A stretch of 11,701 bases of DNA from an uncultured Clostridia bacterium (lineage in GTDB: Bacteria; Bacillota; Clostridia; Lachnospirales; Anaerotignaceae): the NCBI GenBank assembly GCA_937888765.1, contig CALASU010000135.1:1-11701 (forward strand). Direction: 5' to 3'. Of the stretch, positions 6,199-11,701 are shown piece after piece. Every line of letters starts with the position of its first letter. Position 1 is the stretch's first letter. Both the position numbers and the translations under genes were made by a program. The notes under the pieces were generated by a model, which saw only the letters and a list, made by a program, of their open reading frames with translations, was not told the origin of the DNA and did not search any database.

Positions 6199-7347
6199 AT
6201 GATTTATTTTGATAATGCGGCTACTACCAGAGCATTGCCTGCGGTAGCGGAAAAAATGAGCATGATGCTGTGCGAGCAGTACGGCAATCCTGCATCTGTC
6301 AGTGCTATGGGTCTGGCAGTAGAAAAAGAAATCAGAGCGGCGGCAGACATCATTGCCCGCGGTATCCACTGCAAAAACGAAGAAGTATTCTTTACAAGCG
6401 GCGGTACAGAAGGTGATAACTGGGCGATCTACGGCACAGCTGAGGGCTATAAAAGACAGGGGCAGCATTTCATCACAACAGAAATCGAACACCCTGCCGT
6501 TAAAAATCCCATGAAAAAACTGGAAGAACAGGGTTGCGAAGTGACATGGCTGAAAGTAGACAGAAAAGGTCATATCTCTCTGGAAGCACTGGAAGAAGCC
6601 ATCCGTCCCGATACGGTTCTGGTAAGTATCATTCTGGTAAATAATGAAACAGGTACTGTACAGGATGCGGCGGCGATCGGTAAGCTGATCAAAGCGAAAA
6701 ATCCTAACTGCCTGTTCCATGTGGATGCGGTACAGGCATTCGGCAAATATCCCATTGATGTGGAAAAAATGAAAATCGACCTGCTGACAATGAGCGGTCA
6801 TAAAATCCATGGCCCGAAAGGCGTGGGTATGCTGTATATGAGAAAAGGACTGAAGGTAAAACCTCTGATGCTCGGCGGCGGTCAGCAGAAAGGTCATCGT
6901 CCCGGTACAGAAAACGCACCCGGCGCGGCGGCTCTGGGGGTTGCGTGTGACGAGGCATTCAAATCCATGAAGGACAGCATTGAACATATCCGTGAAGTAA
7001 AGAAAGTGCTGATGGATGGTATTCTGGCTATGCCCGATACACAGCTGAACGGCGATTCTCTGGAAGAAGCAAGCCCCTATGTGCTGAATGTGACATTCAA
7101 AGGTCTGAGAAGTGAAGTGCTGCTGCACGCACTGGAAAGCAAGGGTATTGTGGTTTCCGCAGGTTCTGCCTGTGACAGTAAGAAGAAAGTTGGCAGCCCT
7201 GTGCTGACAGCGATGGGTCTGCCGTTCAGTGAAATTGAAGGTGCGATTCGTTTCAGCTTCTGCAGATACAATACTGTAGAGGAAGCGCAGGAATGTCTGA
7301 AAGCACTGGAGGAACTGGTGCCTTTCTTTAGAAAATATAATAGATAA
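6199..7347 (+). CDS. Cysteine desulfurase (NifS/IscS family, class V aminotransferase)
   Basis: This PLP enzyme takes sulfur from cysteine as an enzyme-bound persulfide, releasing alanine. In the 382 residues, MIYFDNAATT is the standard opening. His98 (in EIEHPAV) stacks on the cofactor, Asp175 (FHVDAVQ) binds the pyridine nitrogen, Lys202 in MSGHKIHGPKGVG forms the Schiff base, and Cys325 in VSAGSACDS carries the persulfide. RPGTEN (235-240) is also typical. ATG 6199 follows AAGGAAGG. It sits 11 bp before thiI and has no IscU/NifU scaffold next to it. Established for B. subtilis: a desulfurase beside thiI (NifZ) supplies ThiI for 4-thiouridine. The same dedicated role is likely here. General Fe-S cluster supply remains possible. 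Confidence 0.93.
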   Translation: MIYFDNAATTRALPAVAEKMSMMLCEQYGNPASVSAMGLAVEKEIRAAADIIARGIHCKNEEVFFTSGGTEGDNWAIYGTAEGYKRQGQHFITTEIEHPAVKNPMKKLEEQGCEVTWLKVDRKGHISLEALEEAIRPDTVLVSIILVNNETGTVQDAAAIGKLIKAKNPNCLFHVDAVQAFGKYPIDVEKMKIDLLTMSGHKIHGPKGVGMLYMRKGLKVKPLMLGGGQQKGHRPGTENAPGAAALGVACDEAFKSMKDSIEHIREVKKVLMDGILAMPDTQLNGDSLEEASPYVLNVTFKGLRSEVLLHALESKGIVVSAGSACDSKKKVGSPVLTAMGLPFSEIEGAIRFSFCRYNTVEEAQECLKALEELVPFFRKYNR

Positions 7348-7358
7348 GGAGTACGACA

Positions 7359-8534
7359 ATGGCTGAAAAGGTTTTGATTGTAAAGTATGGCGAAATCGCT
7401 ATGCGCGGCAACAATAAATATATCTTCATCAACCGTCTGATTTCTGCGATCCGCAAAAATCTCGACCCCCACGGCAACTACTATGTTGTGCGTGATCCCG
7501 GTCGTCTGATCGTAGAAAACAGGGACGGCGAACTGGATTATGATTTCACAATCCCCAAACTGCAGACAATCTTCGGGCTGCTTGCAATCTGTCCCGGTGT
7601 GCGTCTGGAAAGCAATGAATTTGAAGTAATCTGCGAAGAAGCTCTGGCGCATATGCAGGAATTCTATGGTGACAGAGAAATCACATTCAAAGTAAATACA
7701 AGACGTGCAAACAAAGCATATCCCATGCCCTCTATGGAAATGAGCATGGAAGTAGGTGCATATCTTCTGGACAGAATGCCCAATCTGAAAGTAGATGTAA
7801 AGAAACCCGATGTAACACTGAATATCGAAATCAGAAACAGCGTATATATCCATTCCAAGAAAATTGATTGCCACGGCGGTCTGCCCTACGGCAGCAACGG
7901 CAAGGCAGTCAGCCTGCTTTCCGGCGGTATCGACAGCCCTGTTGCGACCTGGATGATGGCAAAACGCGGTGTGGAAGTGGAAGGCGTATATTTCCACAGC
8001 CCTCCGTATACAAGTGAATGGGCAAAAGAAAAGGTTATCGACCTTGCAAAGAGAATCGCAGACTTTACGGGCGAATTCCGTCTGTATGTGGTTCCCTTTA
8101 CAGATCTGCAGCTGTATCTGTTGGATAACACAGCACATGACAGACTGACAATCCATCTGAAACGCTGCTTCATGCGTGCGGCAGAAATGATTGCGAATAA
8201 AGACGGCGCACTGGCACTGGTAACAGGCGAAAGCGTTGGTCAGGTAGCCAGCCAGACCATGCAGGGCATTCAGGTAATCAATGCCGTTTGCGAACTGCCC
8301 GTTCTGCGTCCTCTGGCAGGTATGGACAAAGCAGAAATCATCAAGCGTGCGGAAGAAATTGGCACATTTGATATTTCCATCCGTCCTTATGAAGACTGCT
8401 GTACGGTATTCGTGGCAAAACACCCTGTGACTAAGCCTCGTCTGAACTATATCGAAAAGGCAGAGCATAAGCTGACAGAACTGGACAGACTGTTGGAAGA
8501 AGCGGTGGCAAATGCAGAAATCATCGACCTGTAA
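7359..8534 (+). CDS. thiI: tRNA 4-thiouridine synthase ThiI (short form, no rhodanese domain)
   Basis: ThiI adenylates U8 of tRNA and inserts sulfur to make 4-thiouridine; in some bacteria it also serves thiamine synthesis. In 391 residues the order is an N-terminal ferredoxin-like/THUMP tRNA-binding region (about 1-165; KYGEIAMRGNNK at 9-20) and the PP-loop ATP pyrophosphatase domain (SLLSGGIDSPVATW at 185-198; VTGESVGQVASQT at 288-300). Cys347-Cys348 in PYEDCCTVF lie where E. coli Cys344 is expected by motif alignment. The C-terminal rhodanese domain of the E. coli enzyme (about 480 residues) is absent. Sulfur must therefore come straight from a desulfurase, and one is encoded immediately upstream. 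ATG 7359 follows AAGGAG. The 3' end overlaps a small lipoprotein frame by 23 bp. Confidence 0.96.
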   Translation: MAEKVLIVKYGEIAMRGNNKYIFINRLISAIRKNLDPHGNYYVVRDPGRLIVENRDGELDYDFTIPKLQTIFGLLAICPGVRLESNEFEVICEEALAHMQEFYGDREITFKVNTRRANKAYPMPSMEMSMEVGAYLLDRMPNLKVDVKKPDVTLNIEIRNSVYIHSKKIDCHGGLPYGSNGKAVSLLSGGIDSPVATWMMAKRGVEVEGVYFHSPPYTSEWAKEKVIDLAKRIADFTGEFRLYVVPFTDLQLYLLDNTAHDRLTIHLKRCFMRAAEMIANKDGALALVTGESVGQVASQTMQGIQVINAVCELPVLRPLAGMDKAEIIKRAEEIGTFDISIRPYEDCCTVFVAKHPVTKPRLNYIEKAEHKLTELDRLLEEAVANAEIIDL

Positions 8535-8649
8535 GAAAATTTTATATTTTCTGCTGATGGGACTGCTTTTTAGCGGTTGTCAGAAAGAAGAATCCTTTCT
8601 GCCCGAAGCAGAAAATGACTATATTTTTACCGTGATAGGAGAAGAATAA
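8512..8649 (+). CDS. Small predicted lipoprotein (45 residues) overlapping thiI
   Basis: This short frame is easily missed. ATG 8512 lies inside thiI in another frame, and TAA is at 8647-8649. The protein starts MQKSSTCKKILYFLLMGLLF: a basic n-region (Lys8, Lys9), then a hydrophobic core of 11 residues (10-20). Next comes a lipobox-like Phe-Ser-Gly-Cys (20-23) with Cys23 as the lipidation site, then a short polar acidic tail ending VIGEE. This is the layout of a type II signal peptide, so a tiny membrane-anchored mature lipopeptide of about 23 residues is predicted. It overlaps thiI by 23 bp and ends 1 bp before the DUF896 ATG, whose ribosome binding site lies within this frame, suggesting translational coupling. 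GGTGG at 8504-8508 is a weak ribosome binding site. No family is recognised. It could be a chance frame, but lipobox, signal and junctions together argue against that. Confidence 0.6.
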   Translation: MQKSSTCKKILYFLLMGLLFSGCQKEESFLPEAENDYIFTVIGEE

Positions 8650-8650
8650 C

Positions 8651-8836
8651 ATGACAATGGAAGAACAGACACCCTTGACAAAAAGAATCAATGAGCTTGC
8701 AAGAAAAGCAAAGGCTGAGGGTCTGACAGATGCGGAAAAGGAAGAACAGGCTGTTCTGCGTAAGGAATGGCTGCAGAAATTCCGTGCAAACTTCAGAGCA
8801 CAGCTGGACAACATTGAATTTGTAGACGAACAGTGA
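8651..8836 (+). CDS. DUF896 / UPF0291 (YnzC-like) small protein
   Basis: The 61-residue product carries the family signature: INELARKAKAEGLTDAEKEE (residues 13-32), then LRKEWLQKFRANFRAQLDNI followed by EFVD. It should fold as a short helical hairpin. The family includes B. subtilis YnzC and YmfJ. These are cytosolic proteins of unknown biochemical role; YnzC is encoded in the SOS-controlled yneA operon, but nothing here shows SOS control. ATG 8651 is supported by AGGAG at 8637-8641, which lies inside the upstream lipoprotein frame. ATG 8657 is a possible alternative. It is the last gene of the prmA run and is followed directly by a hairpin repeat and a terminator. Confidence 0.9.
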   Translation: MTMEEQTPLTKRINELARKAKAEGLTDAEKEEQAVLRKEWLQKFRANFRAQLDNIEFVDEQ

Positions 8837-8837
8837 T

Positions 8838-8915
8838 TTTGGGGTTTCACCCCAAACCCCACAAGGGGAATGATTCCCCTTGACCCCCATTGGCAAAGAA
8901 ACTGTGTTTCTTTGC
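8838..8915 (+). repeat. Modular hairpin repeat, copy 2 (three hairpins)
   Basis: It starts 2 bp after the DUF896 stop. Hairpin A is TTTGGGGT/ACCCCAAA (8838-8856, loop TTC). Hairpin B is CAAGGGGAA/TTCCCCTTG (8862-8882, loop TGA). Hairpin C is GCAAAGAAAC/GTTTCTTTGC (8893-8915, loop TGT). The linkers CCCCA and ACCCCCATTG match those of the other copies (ACCCCCATTT is the reverse complement of a linker in copy 1), while all three stems differ in sequence yet pair perfectly. The element lies between the gene and its terminator. Confidence 0.85.
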
Positions 8916-8938
8916 ATCTATCTGCAAATAATAGAAAA

Positions 8939-8971
8939 TCCCCTGAATTGTATATTCAGGGGAAATTTTTT
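8939..8971. terminator. Bidirectional rho-independent terminator between the DUF896 gene and uraA
   Basis: TCCCCTGAAT (8939-8948) pairs perfectly with ATTCAGGGGA (8954-8963) around the loop TGTAT. On the plus strand it is followed by TTTTTT (8966-8971). On the minus strand it is followed by a shorter run TTTTC. It lies between convergent genes, 2 bp beyond the uraA stop, so it can serve both. Confidence 0.9.
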
Positions 8972-8972
8972 A

Positions 8973-10229
8973 TCATTCATTCATCAGACCGCATTTTCTG
9001 AAAATGTGGAACAGCAGGCTCAGAAGCATCGCTACCAGAGCGGCAAGGGACATCCCTTTCAGCGCAATACTGCCAAGCTGGATGGAAATGCCGGACAGAC
9101 CAACTACAAAAACAACAGAAGAAAGTGCTGTATTTGCGGCTTTGCTGTAATCTACTTTGGAATCTACCAGAATACGCAGACCGGAAGTACCGATCATACC
9201 GTAAAGCAGGAAAGAAATACCGCCAATAACTGCACCGGGAATGGTGTTGATCAGTGCTGTCAGTTTTCCGATAAAGGAACAGCACAGAGATAATACAGCC
9301 GCGCCGCCGATAACGTAAACGCTGTATACCTTTGTCATTGCCATAACGCCGATGTTTTCGCCGTATGTTGTGGTAGGTACGGAACCAATGCAGGCGGAAA
9401 TCATACTGGAAAAGTTGTCCGCAAACAGAGAACGATGCAGACCGGGGTCTTTCAGTAGATCTCTGCCGATGATTTTCCCTGTAACGATCTGATGTCCGAT
9501 ATGCTCGGAAGTGATTACCAGCAGGGCGGGGAGCATGATTGCGATTGCTTGAGGGTGGAATTTCGGTGTAGAGAAGTTGGGCATAGCAAACCAGCTTGCT
9601 TCGCCTACAGGGGCGAAATCTACGATGCCAAGCACTGCCGCAGAAACATAACCGCAGATGACAGCAACCAGAATCGGGATAACGGAAAGGAATCCGCGGA
9701 ACAGCACAGAACCGAATACCGCAATGCCAAGTGTTACTAAGAATACGATAACATTTGCTGTTTCGGGAGTACCGCTTGCGGGCAGCAGTCCTGCTGTGCT
9801 TGCGGCAGAACCTGCAAGCTCCAGACCGATCAGCGCAACAACAGGACCCATAGCCGCAGGGGGCAGCACAATATCAATCCAGTCAGAGCCGAATTTGTAA
9901 ATAATGCCTGCAATGATACAACCCAACAGACCAACGACTGCAAAGCCGCCCAGTGCATAGGCATAGCCGAATTGCTCAATGATCAGCATACCGGGAGCCA
10001 GAAAAGCAAAGCTGGAACCCAGATACGCGGGTGCTTTTCCTTTGGTAATGAAGATGAACAGCAGTGTACCCAGACCGTTCATAAACAGAACAACGGCAGG
10101 GCTGATGCCGAATAGGAACGGAACCAGTACGGTTGCCCCGAACATGGCAAACATGTGCTGCATACTCAGCGGAATCCACTGTGACAGGGGAACGCGCTCT
10201 TCTACCTGTATGATTTTTTTTGTTTCCAA
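8973..10229 (-). CDS. uraA: Uracil permease, NCS2 (nucleobase:cation symporter 2) family
   Basis: This membrane protein imports uracil with protons for pyrimidine salvage. The protein of 418 residues is close to E. coli UraA along its whole length, for example PLSMQHMFAMFGATVLVPFL, APAYLGSSFAFLAPG, PPAAMGPVVALIGLELAG and LKDPGLHRSLFADN. The two substrate/proton glutamates are present: Glu242 in ITSEHIGHQIV and Glu291 in TTTYGENIGVMAMT (E. coli Glu241 and Glu290). The NCS2 fold has 14 membrane segments, and the length fits. I place the start at TTG 10229, which follows AAAAAGGAGGG on the minus strand with 9 bp spacing. The frame stays open 30 codons further upstream, but that part lies over the promoter and has no transporter character. 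It is monocistronic, with no pyr genes in view. Confidence 0.95.
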   Translation of the reverse strand: METKKIIQVEERVPLSQWIPLSMQHMFAMFGATVLVPFLFGISPAVVLFMNGLGTLLFIFITKGKAPAYLGSSFAFLAPGMLIIEQFGYAYALGGFAVVGLLGCIIAGIIYKFGSDWIDIVLPPAAMGPVVALIGLELAGSAASTAGLLPASGTPETANVIVFLVTLGIAVFGSVLFRGFLSVIPILVAVICGYVSAAVLGIVDFAPVGEASWFAMPNFSTPKFHPQAIAIMLPALLVITSEHIGHQIVTGKIIGRDLLKDPGLHRSLFADNFSSMISACIGSVPTTTYGENIGVMAMTKVYSVYVIGGAAVLSLCCSFIGKLTALINTIPGAVIGGISFLLYGMIGTSGLRILVDSKVDYSKAANTALSSVVFVVGLSGISIQLGSIALKGMSLAALVAMLLSLLFHIFRKCGLMNE

Positions 10230-10276
10230 GTGTAAAACCCTCCTTTTTAAATCATAAAATACTATCTTTTTATAAT

Positions 10277-10317
10277 GCCTTTGCAAGTATAGCATAAGAA
10301 GGAAAGACTGCAAAGGC
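10277..10317. promoter_or_regulatory. Inverted repeat straddling the uraA promoter (candidate operator)
   Basis: GCCTTTGCA (10277-10285) and TGCAAAGGC (10309-10317) are perfect 9-bp inverted arms, 32 bp apart centre to centre, about three helical turns. One arm overlaps the -35 box and the other covers the predicted start site. A bound dimer or looped pair would block the promoter. No regulator is recognised and the role is inferred from position. Confidence 0.5.
10286..10313 (-). promoter_or_regulatory. Sigma-A-type promoter of uraA
   Basis: On the minus strand, TTGCAG (10313-10308) is followed after 16 bp by TATACT (10291-10286). TG stands one base before the -10 box (TGCTATACT), making it an extended -10. 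Transcription would begin near 10279, leaving a leader of about 50 bases before TTG 10229. That is too short for a PyrR-type attenuator, and none is seen. Confidence 0.7.
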
Positions 10318-10374
10318 AAAAGCGGAAAAAATGAAACGGAAATATATTGTATTTTATAAAAAACATAAAATCAC

Positions 10375-10403
10375 GGGAACTTTTAGAAATATGGTGCGAC
10401 TAA
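10375..10403 (+). promoter_or_regulatory. ECF-sigma-like promoter P1 (distal)
   Basis: GGGAAC (10375-10380), 16 bp spacer, CGACTAA (10397-10403). GGAAC-type -35 elements with CG(A/T)CTAA-like -10 elements are the hallmark of many ECF sigma factors. No sigma-A boxes fit here. P1 is the farthest of the three, about 250 bp from the downstream ATG. Confidence 0.65.
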
Positions 10404-10458
10404 TGTTATGTAAGCGCAGATGAGCAAAAATAAAAAGATTCAAATTTTTTGAAAAAAT

Positions 10459-10487
10459 GGGAACTTTCAGAAAAGCATTACGACTAA
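10459..10487 (+). promoter_or_regulatory. ECF-sigma-like promoter P2 (middle)
   Basis: GGGAAC (10459-10464), 16 bp spacer, CGACTAA (10481-10487). The spacer sequence differs from P1 while its length and both boxes are identical, which points to selection on the promoter elements. Confidence 0.65.
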
Positions 10488-10541
10488 TCCTATGTAAATG
10501 CAGATGAGAAAAATAAAAAGTTCAGAAATTTTCAGAAAAAC

Positions 10542-10570
10542 GGGAACTTTTTAAAAAGCACTGCGACTAA
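10542..10570 (+). promoter_or_regulatory. ECF-sigma-like promoter P3 (proximal)
   Basis: GGGAAC (10542-10547), 16 bp spacer, CGACTAA (10564-10570). Transcription from here would give a leader of about 70 bases carrying AGGAGG (10633-10638) before ATG 10648. Confidence 0.7.
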
Positions 10571-10647
10571 ACAATATGTAACCGCAGGAAGCGGAAAATA
10601 AGAAAAAGAATAACCATTCAAAAAAGAATTTCAGGAGGAAATAGAAA

Positions 10648-11544
10648 ATGAAAAAGAATCTGACAAGAGTAATGACACTGGGTATGGTAATGACAATGCT
10701 GGGCGCAACAGCAGCATTTGCAAATGAAACAGCTGAAACAACAGAAGCACCTATGCTGATCGCAGAAGACAACAGCCAGACAATCGAAGAGGTGATTGCA
10801 GAAGCGGAGGCAAGCATGTATCTGACACAGGAAGGCACAGTAGTATCTGTAGAAGCATCTGAAACAGAAGGCACATCTATCGTTACGATTGACAATGAAC
10901 AGGGCGGTCTGCGTTTTGCAGTGGCTTCCAACACAATTATCGTGGACAGAGCAACAGGCGCTTATACAACAGCAGATCAGCTGACAGAAGGTATGGCGGT
11001 TTCCGTAGTATACGATATGAACAGCCCTATGGGCATGAGCATGCCTCCTTATCTGGGCAATGTAGCAGCAGTTGTTGCAAATGCAGATGCAGGTGCAGTA
11101 ACAGTTGGCAAATTTGACGAAAATCTGACAGATATGAAAAACATGCTGGCTCTGAACATCGGTGAGGAAACATCTATCCAGAATATGCAGGGCTCCAGAA
11201 TCAGACTGACAGCAGAAGATGTAAAAGGGAAAGATGCAATGGTATTCTATGATATGATGACAATGAGCCTGCCTGCACAGACAACACCTTCCTTTGTACT
11301 GATCCTGGGCGAACAGGCAGCTCCCGCAATCTCCGTTCCTCTGAGAGAAACAGCAGAAGCAAATGGCTTCACAGTAACATGGCAGGGCAAAGAAAAACCC
11401 ATCCTGCTGGAAAAAGAGGGTGTTTCTATGGAACTGCTGCTGAACGACGCAACATTTAAACTGAACGGCGTAGAAGACGAAGCTGTTTTCGCAACAGAAC
11501 TGAAAGACGGCGTAATGTTCGTTTCCAGCGAAATTTTTGAATAA
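10648..11544 (+). CDS. Exported protein with C-terminal copper-amine-oxidase-like 'stalk' domain
   Basis: The 298-residue product begins with a clear Sec signal peptide: MKKNLTR, a hydrophobic core, and cleavage predicted after Ala25 (AFA-NE). After an acidic linker (26-58) come two similar modules, about 60-143 and 146-220. Each is beta-rich and ends alike: a Thr-x-x-x-x-Leu/Val-like turn, then VVYDM or VFYDM, a Met/Pro-rich loop and PPYLGNVAAVV or TPSFVLIL. Residues 230-297 (VPLRETAEANGFTVTWQG, then a later KDGVMFVSSEIFE) resemble the Cu_amine_oxidN1 or stalk domain, common in exported clostridial proteins. No lipobox, LPxTG signal or C-terminal membrane anchor is present, so it is probably secreted or held to the wall non-covalently. 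ATG 10648 follows AGGAGG. Three tandem ECF-type promoters precede it, suggesting envelope-stress control. The exact function is unknown. Confidence 0.8.
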   Translation: MKKNLTRVMTLGMVMTMLGATAAFANETAETTEAPMLIAEDNSQTIEEVIAEAEASMYLTQEGTVVSVEASETEGTSIVTIDNEQGGLRFAVASNTIIVDRATGAYTTADQLTEGMAVSVVYDMNSPMGMSMPPYLGNVAAVVANADAGAVTVGKFDENLTDMKNMLALNIGEETSIQNMQGSRIRLTAEDVKGKDAMVFYDMMTMSLPAQTTPSFVLILGEQAAPAISVPLRETAEANGFTVTWQGKEKPILLEKEGVSMELLLNDATFKLNGVEDEAVFATELKDGVMFVSSEIFE

Positions 11545-11563
11545 TTCGAATAAAATTTAAAAT

Positions 11564-11592
11564 AAAAAGGTGTTCCTCGGAACACCTTTTTT
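11564..11592 (+). terminator. Rho-independent terminator after the exported-protein gene
   Basis: AAAAAGGTGTTC (11564-11575) pairs with GAACACCTTTTT (11580-11591) around the loop CTCG, followed by T. It is a strong stem with A and T flanks, 20 bp after the stop codon, and likely works in both directions. Confidence 0.93.
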
Positions 11593-11625
11593 GTTTGCCT
11601 TCGGCGAATAAATTGAAGTTCTTCG

Positions 11626-11701
11626 GCAAAAGCGAATGCTTTTGCTATATCGGGTCGAGGGGGTGACCCCCTCGTGGGGGTATTGGGGGCAACGCCCCCA
11701 A
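11626..11701 (-). repeat. Modular hairpin repeat, copy 3 (reverse orientation, reaches window edge)
   Basis: Read on the minus strand it begins at the window edge with hairpin A TTGGGGGC/GCCCCCAA (11701-11683, loop GTT) and linker TACCCCCA, both identical to copy 1. Then come hairpin B CGAGGGGG/CCCCCTCG (11674-11656, loop TCA), linker ACCCGATA as in copy 1, and hairpin C GCAAAAGC/GCTTTTGC (11645-11626, loop ATTC). Stems B and C differ from copy 1 on both arms. It may continue beyond the window. Confidence 0.88.

Larger units (their letters stand above)
10375..10605 (+). repeat. Three tandem imperfect promoter-bearing repeats (84/83 bp period)
   Basis: Units begin at 10375, 10459 and 10542. 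Each opens with GGGAACTTT, then a variable A-rich stretch, CGACTAA 16 bp after GGGAAC, TATGTAA, GCAG, and a purine/A-rich tail (AAAAATAAAAAG in units 1 and 2). The third unit decays after about 10605 and leads into the ribosome binding site of the next gene. The 84 bp step is eight helical turns, so equal elements face the same side. Between 10320 and 10374 the DNA is A+T-rich without a clear feature. Confidence 0.85.

Noticed and set aside
7077..8468. Minus-strand frame of 463 codons opposite the desulfurase and thiI genes
   Set aside because: It spans two well-supported genes in antisense, has no ribosome binding site or recognisable motif, and is an effect of codon bias.
10230..10319. Upstream extension of uraA to 10319
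   Set aside because: The extra 30 codons cover the extended -10 promoter and the AAGGAGGG site; TTG 10229 gives the family's length and alignment.
10375..10605. Tandem repeats considered as a CRISPR array or iterons of a replication origin
   Set aside because: Units are imperfect, about 84 bp long, with conserved boxes at promoter spacing and no constant repeat with unique spacers. No replication gene or DnaA-box cluster is nearby.

Overview
The window looks like a chromosomal segment of an anaerobic Firmicute of class Clostridia, probably Lachnospiraceae or a close relative. This rests on the gene families, the secA-prfB and prmA-rsmE-desulfurase-thiI orders, strong AGGAGG-type ribosome binding sites, and codon use rich in CTG, ACA, AGA and GAA. 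The genus cannot be named from the sequence alone. No rRNA, tRNA, CRISPR array or transposase gene was seen.

Layout. (1) Bases 1 to about 430 differ in composition from the rest: about 66% G+C over the first 120 bases, against about 41% at 601-720. They carry the tail of a DEDDh-type 3'-5' exonuclease and the start of a membrane protein resembling isoprenylcysteine/phospholipid methyltransferases. That start runs in frame into the last third of SecA, so secA has lost its ATPase domains. The join at about 419-445 is either an assembly chimera or a recombination scar. (2) From 1423 to 4332 lie prfB, an RluA-type pseudouridine synthase and a sugar-nucleotidyltransferase, ending in a terminator that overlaps the last stop codon. 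(3) From 4476 to 8836 lies a compact run on rRNA/ribosome modification and sulfur transfer: prmA, rsmE, a cysteine desulfurase, thiI, a 45-residue lipoprotein overlapping the end of thiI, and a DUF896/YnzC protein. (4) uraA lies on the minus strand (8973-10229) and shares a bidirectional terminator with that run. (5) A divergent gene at 10648-11544 encodes an exported protein with a C-terminal copper-amine-oxidase-like 'stalk' domain.

The most unusual non-coding structure is of two kinds. Upstream of the exported-protein gene are three tandem units, spaced 84 and 83 bp, each with a GGGAAC-N16-CGACTAA pair that looks like an extracytoplasmic-function (ECF) sigma promoter. Three intergenic sites (1244-1382, 8838-8915, 11626-11701) carry a modular multi-hairpin repeat. 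Its linkers are conserved, while its stems change sequence on both arms together and so keep pairing.

Functionally the central genes are housekeeping: protein export (SecA remnant), termination (RF2), rRNA and L11 modification (RluA, RsmE, PrmA) and tRNA 4-thiouridine formation (desulfurase plus ThiI). The right part adds uracil uptake and an envelope protein that is probably stress-controlled.
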